27,778 bases of DNA from JBBRCX01 sp038204465. Lineage in GTDB: Bacteria > Planctomycetota > Phycisphaerae > Tepidisphaerales > Tepidisphaeraceae. Below the pieces are notes generated by a model that saw only the letters and a list, made by a program, of their open reading frames with translations, did not search any database and was not told the DNA's origin. This document shows positions 7,944 to 15,336 of this stretch, piece by piece. Made by a program: the position numbers and the translations under genes. Within the stretch, counting starts at the first letter, position 1; each line of letters begins with the position of its first letter. The stretch covers positions 1-27,778 of the forward strand of contig JBBRCX010000064.1 of the NCBI GenBank assembly GCA_038204465.1, written 5' to 3'.

Positions 7944-10091
7944 CTATGGGGAGTCGGCTGCGATTCGAGGCGCAAAGAGCGCCCGCAGGCTGGGCGGCTT
8001 GCGCAGCTTTGGAATGCTGCCCAGAAGCGCCTCGATGCAGAGAAGAAACAAGACGATCGCGATCGGAAGCGTCCATCGCGGCTGTGGCTCGCTCAATGAC
8101 GTGAAGCGATTCTGAAGCTCCGCCACCGAAGTCGCAATCAGCACACCGGGGCCCGGCTCGAACAACGAATCCGGCGCGCGGTACGTCAGGTCCGCTTCGG
8201 CCGCCGGAAGCTGCACGTTCGCCATCGCGACGATCTCATCGGTCCCCGGTCTCCGCCATGCATACAAACCTGGCGCATCGGCTTGCATAAATTCGAATCG
8301 CCGGCCGTTCTTGGAATCCGCAGGAGTAACGACATTGACCTCCCCGCCCGGACCCGAAATCTGCAGTTGCGGCGTCCCATCATATTTGTTTCCGGCTACA
8401 GACAGCGACTCGCCCAACTCCACGTTTTGCACGTCGCCCCGCGTTGCGGGCCGCAGCGCCATGTTGACCAGCATCGGCAGCAGAAGCTGATGCGTCGCCA
8501 GGTTTCCGTACTGACTTTCCGGCAAGATGGCGAAGGTGAAGACCGTGCCCGTGCCGATGCCGCGGCGGAACACCAGCCCGCGCAGCCGCCCGTGGGACGT
8601 CGGCTTACGCGGCGAGGCGTTTAGAATGACAGCCGTCGGCGGCTCCACAACCGAGAATGGGACGAAACGCAACACTGCCATCTTGTCCAGCTCGTAAGCG
8701 GGGTCGGTCAGCCCCTCGAGGACTGGATCATCAAGAGAGGCCGGCGAGACAATGCTGCTCTCCGCGACGTCCTGTTGGAGCGGCTCCGAGGGCAGCAGGG
8801 CGAGCAGGGCGTTCTTATGTGGGGGCGTCAGCGGTGCCCACGTCGCCTCCAATCCCGGACGCAGGAACCAGATCAGCGTCCCTCCGCCACGAACGAAGCT
8901 CAACAGCCGCGCGGTCCGGGCTTCGTCCGGCCATTCGCTCGACGCGAGCGCAACGACAGTCGCCTCCGGCAGAAGGTCCGGCGCCGATTTCACCAACAGC
9001 GGCCAGGCCCCAAGCTGCCCTTCGCTGGGATCGAGCGCTAAACCGATGATTCGCCGCACGGCCGGCGCCGACGGAGCCTCCAACAGCGCCACTGTCTGCC
9101 GTGGAGGCACTTCCACAAGTTCCGATCGCTCGTTGTCCCAGGTCAAATCGTCCCCCTCCAGGAGCCGCGCGCGAATTTGAAGCCATCGCTGCGCCGGGAA
9201 GACGATCGGCACGCGCGCCTGCGCCCGCCCGGACGTGTCAAAGCTCGCGATCTTCATCGACGGCGCATTCAGCGCATGACCGTCCGGCGCCGTCAGCGAA
9301 ACTTCGACGCGCGGCTCGCCGACGTGGCCCGTCACATCCACCACCGCGTCGCGGGGAAGGCCCGGGATTGGAAGACGCGGCGAAACCGCAACCCGCGTGA
9401 TGCCATTGGAGCGCGGCTCCCGGGGCCGCAGGTCCATCAGGATCACCTTTCCGTCTTTGAACTCCGGCGGCGCGTGCGGAAACTGGTTCGCCTGGAAATC
9501 CGAGATGATGATGAGCCATCTCTCATCCGCCTGCTGGCGCCGCAGCAAATCCATAGCGGAGGCGATGCGATCCGCAAAGGGCACTCGCGCAGGCTGTGGC
9601 GCGAGCGGCGTCCACTGCGACAGGATTTGAGAAGCGTTCTGCAGCTGCTCCGGCGTGTTCGCGACGACAGCGCTCTTGAACACAGCGACCCGCGCATCCT
9701 TCAGCGGCTCCCGGAGCAGGTCCTGCACGATGCTGTCGGCGCGCGAAAGCAGCGTCACCTGCTGCGACTGAAGCTGCATGGAATAACTCGTGTCCACCAC
9801 GATTGCCGCCGCCAGCGATTTGCTGCCTGCCCATGTGGTTGCCAGCTTCCGCGCCGGTTGCGCGACGGCCCAGATCAGCAGCGCCAGCAGCAGCGCGCGG
9901 CACGCAAGCAGCAGCCAGCGCTGGATCCGCTTGCGGGCCGCCGTGCGCTGAACGCTGGCGCGGATGAAGCGCAGCGTGCTGAAGGGCACGATTGGCGACT
10001 TCCGCCGCATCAGCAAATGCAGCAGTATCGGCAGCCCCGCCAGCGGAAGGGCCCACAGGGCGGCCGAGAATAGGAACTCCAATCCGAACAT
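7944..10091 (-). CDS. BatA-type membrane protein with von Willebrand A domain
   Basis: A 715-residue protein. The N-terminus is the BatA domain: a hydrophobic helix at about residues 8-28, then RRKSPIVPFSTLRFIR and a second helix at about 59-78. A vWA domain follows with the metal-site motif D100-T-S-Y-S104. The long middle part has no family I can name. A C-terminal membrane helix lies at about 680-697. Proteins of this kind occur in MoxR-DUF58-Bat clusters linked to envelope stability or stress tolerance, but the molecular role is unknown. The gene starts 9 bases after the DUF58 gene ends, so the two are surely co-transcribed. No MoxR ATPase is adjacent. Confidence 0.85.
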   Translation of the reverse strand: MFGLEFLFSAALWALPLAGLPILLHLLMRRKSPIVPFSTLRFIRASVQRTAARKRIQRWLLLACRALLLALLIWAVAQPARKLATTWAGSKSLAAAIVVDTSYSMQLQSQQVTLLSRADSIVQDLLREPLKDARVAVFKSAVVANTPEQLQNASQILSQWTPLAPQPARVPFADRIASAMDLLRRQQADERWLIIISDFQANQFPHAPPEFKDGKVILMDLRPREPRSNGITRVAVSPRLPIPGLPRDAVVDVTGHVGEPRVEVSLTAPDGHALNAPSMKIASFDTSGRAQARVPIVFPAQRWLQIRARLLEGDDLTWDNERSELVEVPPRQTVALLEAPSAPAVRRIIGLALDPSEGQLGAWPLLVKSAPDLLPEATVVALASSEWPDEARTARLLSFVRGGGTLIWFLRPGLEATWAPLTPPHKNALLALLPSEPLQQDVAESSIVSPASLDDPVLEGLTDPAYELDKMAVLRFVPFSVVEPPTAVILNASPRKPTSHGRLRGLVFRRGIGTGTVFTFAILPESQYGNLATHQLLLPMLVNMALRPATRGDVQNVELGESLSVAGNKYDGTPQLQISGPGGEVNVVTPADSKNGRRFEFMQADAPGLYAWRRPGTDEIVAMANVQLPAAEADLTYRAPDSLFEPGPGVLIATSVAELQNRFTSLSEPQPRWTLPIAIVLFLLCIEALLGSIPKLRKPPSLRALFAPRIAADSP

Positions 10092-10100
10092 CGCGAAGTA

Positions 10101-10976
10101 CTACGCTCTACGGCTCAACAGGCGCACGAGCGCCTTGTCGTACGGTTCCTGGACAAACATCGTGTGGTATTCGACGTCGGTGTCGTTGCACGCCCCGCGC
10201 ACCTCCGAAAGGTAGGCATTAACCTGCTGCTTGTACGTTTCGCGCAGCTCCGATGCGTCGACCTGGATCTTCTCGTTCGTCTCCAGGTCCTGAAAAGTCA
10301 CCTGCCGCTCGTAAGGCAGATCGATCTCTGCCTGGTCGAGCAGGTGAAGAACGATCCCCTGATGCTTGCGATACCGCAGGTGCTGCAGCGCCTTGATCAG
10401 GTCCGAAGGCTCGACCCACAGGTCGCTCAGAAGGATCACAAGGCTGCGCCGGGGAAGGCGCTCCGCCAGCCCGTGAAGTTGAGTCGTCAAGTCTGTCGTA
10501 GATCCTGCCTGCACTCCTTCAAGCTCGCGGAACAGCCGATCGAGATGCGCGGGTGATGAGCCGGCCGGAAGTTCCAGCTTCACCGAGTCATCGATCGCAA
10601 CGAGGCCGGCCAGGTCTTGCTGCATTGCGAGCAGGTATGCGATGCACGCGCACAGGTGTCGCGCGTAGTCGATCTTTCCCCCGAACTTCATCGACGCGCT
10701 GGTGTCGAGCACGAGCGTCGCACGCAGGTTGGTCTCCTGCTCATAGAGCTTGATGTAATAACGATCGCTGCGGGCGTAGGCGCGCCAGTCGAGATGGCGC
10801 AGCTCGTCGCCCGGGGTGTACTCGCGATGCTCAGAGAACTCGACGCTGAAGCCGCGATGCGGCGATTTGTGTTGCCCGGTGATCACGCCCTCGACCACCT
10901 GGCGGGCCGTGAGCTGCAACTTGCTGACGCGGGCGGCGTCGGTGGGCCCGAAGAATTGGTAACGCTGGATCGGCAT
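10101..10976 (-). CDS. DUF58 domain protein
   Basis: A 291-residue cytoplasmic protein with the DUF58 signature HREYTPGDELRHLDWRAYAR at about residues 50-69. It continues into a vWA-like fold with D91-T-S-A-S95. DUF58 proteins normally pair with a MoxR AAA ATPase and with BatA/vWA membrane proteins. Here the BatA partner is directly downstream and the ATPase is missing from the neighbourhood. The gene follows rsmD with a 7-base gap. I see no membrane segment. The biochemical activity of the family is unknown. Confidence 0.9.
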   Translation of the reverse strand: MPIQRYQFFGPTDAARVSKLQLTARQVVEGVITGQHKSPHRGFSVEFSEHREYTPGDELRHLDWRAYARSDRYYIKLYEQETNLRATLVLDTSASMKFGGKIDYARHLCACIAYLLAMQQDLAGLVAIDDSVKLELPAGSSPAHLDRLFRELEGVQAGSTTDLTTQLHGLAERLPRRSLVILLSDLWVEPSDLIKALQHLRYRKHQGIVLHLLDQAEIDLPYERQVTFQDLETNEKIQVDASELRETYKQQVNAYLSEVRGACNDTDVEYHTMFVQEPYDKALVRLLSRRA

Positions 10977-10983
10977 CGTGTGC

Positions 10984-11547
10984 TCAAGCCTTCGTGGGCC
11001 GCAGGAATTCCAGCGTCATGCCGCCGTAGGTGCGCTCATCGTAGGTGGCAAGGGTGGGAAGCTCCAACCGGTCCGCCGCATCATGGCGGAAGACGACGAT
11101 GCCGCGCGCCGCGAGGTGCACGCTCGTCAAGCGCTTTGCAAGGACCTGAAGCTCCGAAGCGCGGTCGCGCAGGAACCGATAAGGCGGATCGAGGAAGACC
11201 ACATCTGAAATACACTCGTTTTCGCGTTCTGTTTTGAACCATTGAAACAGATCGCCGGCACGAACGCGTGCCCGATCCTCGACCTGCAGCGTCTCGATGT
11301 TCTGCCGGAGCCGCTTCAAGGCAGAACGATCGGATTCGAAGAAGTCGGCGTGCTCCGCTCCACGGCTCAAACATTCAAGCCCCATGCTGCCCGTCCCCGA
11401 GAACAGGTCCAACACCCGCGCGCCAGCGAGCTCGGGCGCGAGGATGTCAAAGAGGGATTGTTTGACTCGATCGGTAATGGGTCGCGTGACCTCGGTCTCG
11501 GGCGGCAGCAGCCGGCGACCTCGAAATACACCCGCGATGATGCGCAT
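10984..11547 (-). CDS. rsmD: 16S rRNA (guanine(966)-N(2))-methyltransferase RsmD
   Basis: SAM-dependent methyltransferase that modifies G966 of 16S rRNA during small-subunit assembly. At 187 residues it has the normal length. The N-terminus MRIIAGVFRGRRL is the family start. Motif I is VLDLFSGTGSMGLE at about residues 45-58, and the catalytic DPPY lies at 120-123. The ATG at 11547 has no SD site, but TAGATT, a weak -10, ends 9 bases upstream. It is the first gene of a four-gene minus-strand run and is divergent from the HYExAFE gene, 56 bases away. Confidence 0.93.
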   Translation of the reverse strand: MRIIAGVFRGRRLLPPETEVTRPITDRVKQSLFDILAPELAGARVLDLFSGTGSMGLECLSRGAEHADFFESDRSALKRLRQNIETLQVEDRARVRAGDLFQWFKTERENECISDVVFLDPPYRFLRDRASELQVLAKRLTSVHLAARGIVVFRHDAADRLELPTLATYDERTYGGMTLEFLRPTKA

Positions 11548-11584
11548 GACACCCGCAATCTAGCGGAAGCCGCTTCGCTCCCGC

Positions 11585-11590
11585 TACAAT
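11585..11590 (+). promoter_or_regulatory. Candidate -10 box of the HYExAFE gene
   Basis: TACAAT (5 of 6 matches to TATAAT) ends 13 bases before the chosen ATG at 11604. It lies in the 56-base divergent gap shared with rsmD. No convincing -35 is visible at 16-18 bases upstream. Confidence 0.35.
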
Positions 11591-11603
11591 TGAAGTGAAA
11601 CCT

Positions 11604-12101
11604 ATGGCCGATCGAAACGTCCATTACGAAGCGGCCTTCGAGGCATTTCTACGCGAGAGGGGGATTCCCTGCGTCGCGGTGGATGAGGCGAAGAAGGCAT
11701 TGTTCGCCAACGCCAAACTAAAGTCGTTCGATTTTGTCGTATACAGTAAGAACGGGCCGAACCTGCTGGTTGACGTAAAAGGGCGGCAACTGAGAAATCG
11801 AAGCTCGCACAAGGGCTTTGAAACGTGGACGACGGAGCAGGATGTCGTGGACCTGATGCAGTGGGAGCAGGTGTTCGGCGACGGTTACAAGGCGGTGCTG
11901 ACGTTCATTTACTGGATCGATCCGCCGTTGGCGCCCGAGCCGGGAATGTTCTCCTACAGAGGCCGCTGGTATCTGTTGATGGGCGTGGACCTGACGGAGT
12001 ATCGAAACCACATGCGCCGCCGCTCCATCAAGTGGGAGACCGTCGCGCTGCCGGCCAGCGACTTCCGTTCGCTTGCCCGGCCCATTGAGAGTTGGTTATG
12101 A
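11604..12101 (+). CDS. HYExAFE family protein, restriction-endonuclease-like
   Basis: A 165-residue soluble protein. The N-terminal HYEAAFEAFL matches the motif that names the HYExAFE family, which I recall from planctomycete genomes without an assigned function. Residues 43-59 show an acidic residue in SFDFVV and then D57-V-K59 in LLVDVKGR. This is the spacing of a PD-(D/E)XK nuclease core, with E13 as a possible extra acidic residue. The inference of a nuclease fold is mine. The start at ATG 11604 is preferred to the GTG at 11595, which would crowd the -10 box. The stop overlaps the next gene's start by 4 bases. Confidence 0.75.
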   Translation: MADRNVHYEAAFEAFLRERGIPCVAVDEAKKALFANAKLKSFDFVVYSKNGPNLLVDVKGRQLRNRSSHKGFETWTTEQDVVDLMQWEQVFGDGYKAVLTFIYWIDPPLAPEPGMFSYRGRWYLLMGVDLTEYRNHMRRRSIKWETVALPASDFRSLARPIESWL

Positions 12102-12361
12102 TCCGCACCATGAAGCTGCGATGGTCGGATGCGCACGCGAAGCTCTTCGCCGCGATCTGTACGCTCGTCTTTCTGCTCGGCACACCGGCGTGGCTGTTTG
12201 CGGACGATGAGCCGGCCTACGATGCCCGGATCGAAGGCTATAGCTCCGCGATGTGGACCGATGGCGGCACGACGGCGCTGATGTGGCTCCTGTACATCGT
12301 CGTTGGTCTCGTGTGTCTGTCGGTCCTGTTTAAGGACGCGAGACGAACCCACCTTGACTGA
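12098..12361 (+). CDS. Small two-helix membrane protein, unknown function
   Basis: An 87-residue protein with hydrophobic helices at about residues 16-35 (LFAAICTLVFLLGTPAWLF) and 60-80 (ALMWLLYIVVGLVCLSVLF). An acidic loop lies between them and the tail is short and basic (KDARRTHLD). The ATG at 12098 overlaps the stop of the HYExAFE gene (ATGA), which suggests translational coupling. An internal ATG at 12110 would also keep both helices. I recognise no family. Confidence 0.65.
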   Translation: MIRTMKLRWSDAHAKLFAAICTLVFLLGTPAWLFADDEPAYDARIEGYSSAMWTDGGTTALMWLLYIVVGLVCLSVLFKDARRTHLD

Positions 12362-12364
12362 TCT

Positions 12365-12396
12365 TGCCGCTCGAGCGGCAGGCCACCGCTCGAGCG
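12365..12396. repeat. Tandem palindromes sharing a CGCTCGAGCG core
   Basis: TGCCGCTCGAGCGGCA (12365-12380) is a perfect 16-base palindrome. A second, CGCTCGAGCG, follows at 12387-12396. Both lie between the small membrane-protein stop and the SD site of the next gene. They could form a hairpin or be a two-site operator. No T-run follows, so a standard terminator is unlikely. Confidence 0.55.
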
Positions 12397-12417
12397 TCTC
12401 AACCCAAAGGAGGCCAA

Positions 12418-12717
12418 ATGAAGACCAGGGTTTTATACTCACTCATTGCGCTGAACATCCTTCTGCTGGCGGCATTGATTGCTCAGATCGTCAAACCCAA
12501 TGCGGCGCTGGCGGCGCCGGGACGGCGCCCCAACTACATCATGATCCCGGGCGAAATCAGCGGATCCAGCAACGGCATCGTCTACATCATCGACACCGAA
12601 AATCGCAGGCTGAGCGCGCGGTCTCTGGACAGCACCGGCCGGAACTTCAGCGACATGGCGCCCATCAGCCTCGACCGGATTTTCGAGGATCAAAGCGAGA
12701 GCAATCCAAGGCGGTGA
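12418..12717 (+). CDS. Small exported or anchored protein, paralogue 1
   Basis: A 99-residue protein with an N-terminal signal or anchor: basic MKTR, hydrophobic residues 5-24, then a possible cleavage region near NAALAAPG. The outer part has NGIVYIIDTENRRLSARSLD and ends with LDRIFEDQ. The ATG at 12418 is fixed by AAAGGAGG at 12406-12413, the strongest SD site in the window. An upstream in-frame start would remove the N-terminal position of the signal. It resembles the next gene in size, signal and the YI(I/L)D block. Function is unknown. Confidence 0.75.
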   Translation: MKTRVLYSLIALNILLLAALIAQIVKPNAALAAPGRRPNYIMIPGEISGSSNGIVYIIDTENRRLSARSLDSTGRNFSDMAPISLDRIFEDQSESNPRR

Positions 12718-12759
12718 TGCGTCGGACTTCAACCCCCAACTCAGTTCAAGAGAATCATC

Positions 12760-13062
12760 ATGGATAAGAAAACCTACTTCATCGGCGTTCTGCTGGTGAC
12801 CGCGGTCGCGCTTCTCGTCGCCAACATCCTCGGCCCGCAGCGCGCGGTTGCCGATGTGGCGGTCAACAATGGCGACTACCAGGTCGCAACCACGCGCATC
12901 GGGGACGGCGGCGACGCCCTCTACATCCTGGACAACAACAGCGGCCGCATGGCGGCGTTCTCGTACGACGCCGGCTCAAAGAGGCTCGTGCCGCGCGCGG
13001 CCAAAGCGGTCGAAGACGTCTTCGGCGCCGGAGGCCGCACCGAGAAGAACGGAAAACGCTGA
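12760..13062 (+). CDS. Small exported or anchored protein, paralogue 2
   Basis: A 100-residue protein with an N-terminal signal or anchor (MDKKTYFIGVLLVTAVALLV). A possible cleavage region lies near AVADV, followed by DALYILDNNSGRMAAFSYD and a closing AVEDVFG. The pattern aligns with its upstream neighbour: GIVYIID/DALYILD, a short turn, then DRIFE/EDVFG. This points to an old tandem duplication. The ATG is preceded only by a weak AGAG. A 42-base gap separates the two genes, so they are probably one transcript. Function is unknown; a bioB role is not implied. Confidence 0.75.
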   Translation: MDKKTYFIGVLLVTAVALLVANILGPQRAVADVAVNNGDYQVATTRIGDGGDALYILDNNSGRMAAFSYDAGSKRLVPRAAKAVEDVFGAGGRTEKNGKR

Positions 13063-13123
13063 AGCGCGTCCGCTCGGGAGGCCAGGTTTACACCGCACCC
13101 ATAGCGGCGGCTGGGAGGTTGAA

Positions 13124-14236
13124 GTGCAGACTCGAATCGCAGAACTGGCCACAAAGGTGCTCGGGGGCGAACTGCTGGATCGCGAGTCCGCGGCCTACCT
13201 GAGCAGGGTGGACGGGGACGATCTTTACGACCTGTTCTATTGGGCCAACCGCATTCGCATTCGCTTCGTCGGGCGCGACGTGAAGTTCTGCGCCATCGTC
13301 GCGGCCAAGGCCGGCGGATGCAGCGAGGACTGCAAGTTCTGCGCGCAGTCCGAACACTACGACACCGCCGTGCAGGGCCAGACAAAGCTGACTGAGCAAC
13401 AGGTCCTGGACAGCGCCTGGCACGCGGCTGCGGTGGGGGCCGACAGCTTCGGTATCGTCAACAGTGGACGCGGGCCCACCCGGCGCGAACTGGAAGAGTG
13501 GCTCAAGCCGATCATGATGAAGATCGCGAAGGAGGGAAAAACCCGCGCCTGCGCGACCCTCGGCGCGCTCACCCCGGAGACCGCGAGGTTCCTCTACGAC
13601 TGCGGCATCCGCCGGGTCAATCACAACATCGAGACTTCCGAACGGCACTACGGCAACATTGTCAGCACGCACCCTTTCAGCGAGCGAATCAACACGCTGA
13701 AAATTGCGAAGGCTGCAGGCCTGTCGCTGTGCAGCGGCGGCATCTTCGGCATGGGCGAAGAATGGGAAGACCGCCTGGACATGATGTTCACGCTGCGCGA
13801 TCTCGGCGTGGACGTGATGCCGATCAACTTCCTGAATGCAATTCACGGCACGCCTTTGCAAGACCAGCCGAAGCTGCCGCCGATGGAATGCCTCAAGATC
13901 ATTTCGATCTGCCGCTTCGTGCTGCCGGACAAGGAGCTGAAGGTGGCGGGGGGGCGCGAGGTCTGCCTGCGCGACCTGCAGAGTTGGATCTTCTTCGCCG
14001 GCGCCGACAGCACGATGATCGGAAATTACCTGACCACCTACGGCCGCAAGCCTGAAATGGATCACCAGATGGTGCGGGACCTCGGGCTGCGATGGCGCAG
14101 CTATGACGGTGGGGCGGTTGAGCCGTCGAGCGACGATCCGGTCCTCAGCACTGTCTCGCACACCGGCAAACACGGAATCCCGATCCTCTACGAGCGCGAA
14201 ACTACCATGGCCGCGCCGACGGTTGCTTCGGTGTAG
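13124..14236 (+). CDS. bioB: Biotin synthase
   Basis: Radical-SAM enzyme that inserts sulfur into dethiobiotin, the last step of biotin synthesis. The iron-sulfur cysteines are C66, C70 and C73 in GGCSEDCKFCAQS. Further family blocks are GADSFGIVNSGRGP, HNIETSERHYGNIVSTH and GGIFGMGE. Biotin is the acetyl-CoA carboxylase cofactor, so the product supports the fatty-acid genes nearby. I chose the GTG at 13124 because GGGAGG at 13113-13118 lies 5 bases upstream and it gives 370 residues. The open frame extends further upstream, but there it overlaps the previous gene. Other bio genes are absent. Confidence 0.95.
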   Translation: MQTRIAELATKVLGGELLDRESAAYLSRVDGDDLYDLFYWANRIRIRFVGRDVKFCAIVAAKAGGCSEDCKFCAQSEHYDTAVQGQTKLTEQQVLDSAWHAAAVGADSFGIVNSGRGPTRRELEEWLKPIMMKIAKEGKTRACATLGALTPETARFLYDCGIRRVNHNIETSERHYGNIVSTHPFSERINTLKIAKAAGLSLCSGGIFGMGEEWEDRLDMMFTLRDLGVDVMPINFLNAIHGTPLQDQPKLPPMECLKIISICRFVLPDKELKVAGGREVCLRDLQSWIFFAGADSTMIGNYLTTYGRKPEMDHQMVRDLGLRWRSYDGGAVEPSSDDPVLSTVSHTGKHGIPILYERETTMAAPTVASV

Positions 14237-14277
14237 CCCGCGCCAACGGCAATGCCGCCTTCCGGTGCCACGGGCTA
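14234..14277. repeat. Imperfect inverted repeat covering the bioB stop
   Basis: TAGCCCG at 14234-14240 pairs with CGGGCTA at 14271-14277. The arms extend to 16 bases with three mismatches around a 12-base loop (14250-14261). The first three bases are the bioB stop codon. It could end bioB transcription, but no T-run follows. A dispersed REP- or MITE-like repeat is the other reading. Confidence 0.55.
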
Positions 14278-14335
14278 ACAGCGCATGTGCATTCCAAACT
14301 GAACAGACTCTCGCAGGGTTTCACAACATTCCACC

Positions 14336-15214
14336 GTGACTCGAAAACCAGCGATCACCGGCTTCGGCCTCGTCACCGCGCTGGGCGGCGATGCCGCCGC
14401 AACGTGGACGCTCATTGCCGGCGACTACATTCATAACCACTCACGCATCGCAGGCGTGGAGGCTGGATACGTCCCTCGCGTAAGCGTGCTCGCTGAACGT
14501 GCGGCGACCGAAGCGCTGTCAGCGGCCGGATGGGGAGCAACTGACTGCCATGATTCGGCATTGGTGGTCGGCACCAGCAAGGGTCCGATCGAGAGCTGGC
14601 TAGGTCCCCCGCCACTACATATGCCATACAGACCATATGATCAGGTAGGGCGTTCGCCCGTTTTCGGACTCGCTCACACCGCCGATCATCTGGCGAAGAA
14701 GCTGGGCCTGATCGGCCCCAAACTCACGGTCTCCTTAGCGTGCGCCAGCGGCTTGCATGCCTTGATTCGCGCCGGGCTCATGACCCGAAACGCTGAGGCG
14801 GCGCGCATTCTGGTCGTCGCGGCCGAATCTTCGGTTCACCCGCTGTTCATTCACAGTTTCCGGGGCTCGGAGTGGTGGCGCCCGAAGGGTTCGGCTGTCG
14901 GCCGTTCGACAGGAGGCGTGCTGGCTTCGTTCTGTCGGAGGCGGCCGCCCGCAGTCTGTCTCGAGGATGCCGAGCTTCCTGGTGGTATGTGCCCCAAAGC
15001 GGTTGTCGAGAATATAGCCTTGGGCGGCGACGCCACGCACCTCACCGGCTCCGATCCCGCCGCCTCAACCCTCAAACGACTTCTTGCCCGGGTGATCGAT
15101 GCACGCCCGGTAGACTTCATCCATGCGCATGGTACCGGGACGGTCCTGAATGATCCGGTGGAGTTGGTCGCCATCGAGTCGTCGCTCGCGCAGGAGTTCA
15201 GCCTGGTGAGTTAG
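14336..15214 (+). pseudogene. Degraded beta-ketoacyl synthase (KAS I/II-like)
   Basis: The frame resembles a condensing enzyme: ITGFGLVTALGG at the start, the nucleophile in VSLACASGLHAL, and the first catalytic histidine in IHAHGTGTVLNDP. Two indels break it. From about 14863 the conserved text (VVAPEGFGCRPFD, then GFVLSEAAA) runs in another frame, and it returns to the first frame after one extra base at about 14947-14950. The frame then stops at 15214, right after the first histidine, so the last part with the second histidine and its GHxxGASG-type motif is missing. I do not find that part in any frame up to 15336. Non-functional unless the indels are assembly errors, and even then truncated. 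Confidence 0.75.
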
Positions 15215-15336
15215 CCGGCGAGCTGTCCAGCTACCCCGATAAGCCTCGCCGATCGAGCTTAACATAACATGGATTATCGGACGTAGGGGGGCGGCATGCC
15301 TCGGGTTGCTGAGCAATTCCCGAATCGCTGCCGCCG

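Noticed and set aside
9177..10073. Open plus-strand frame of 298 codons opposite the BatA-like gene
   Set aside because: Arg/Gln-rich shadow of a clear BatA/vWA reading on the minus strand.
12365..12380. Palindrome as an intrinsic terminator
   Set aside because: No T-run follows the stem, so I list it only as a repeat.
12848..13123. Upstream extension of the bioB frame
   Set aside because: It overlaps the second small exported protein, is low-complexity Ser/Thr/Arg, and the GTG at 13124 has a good SD site.
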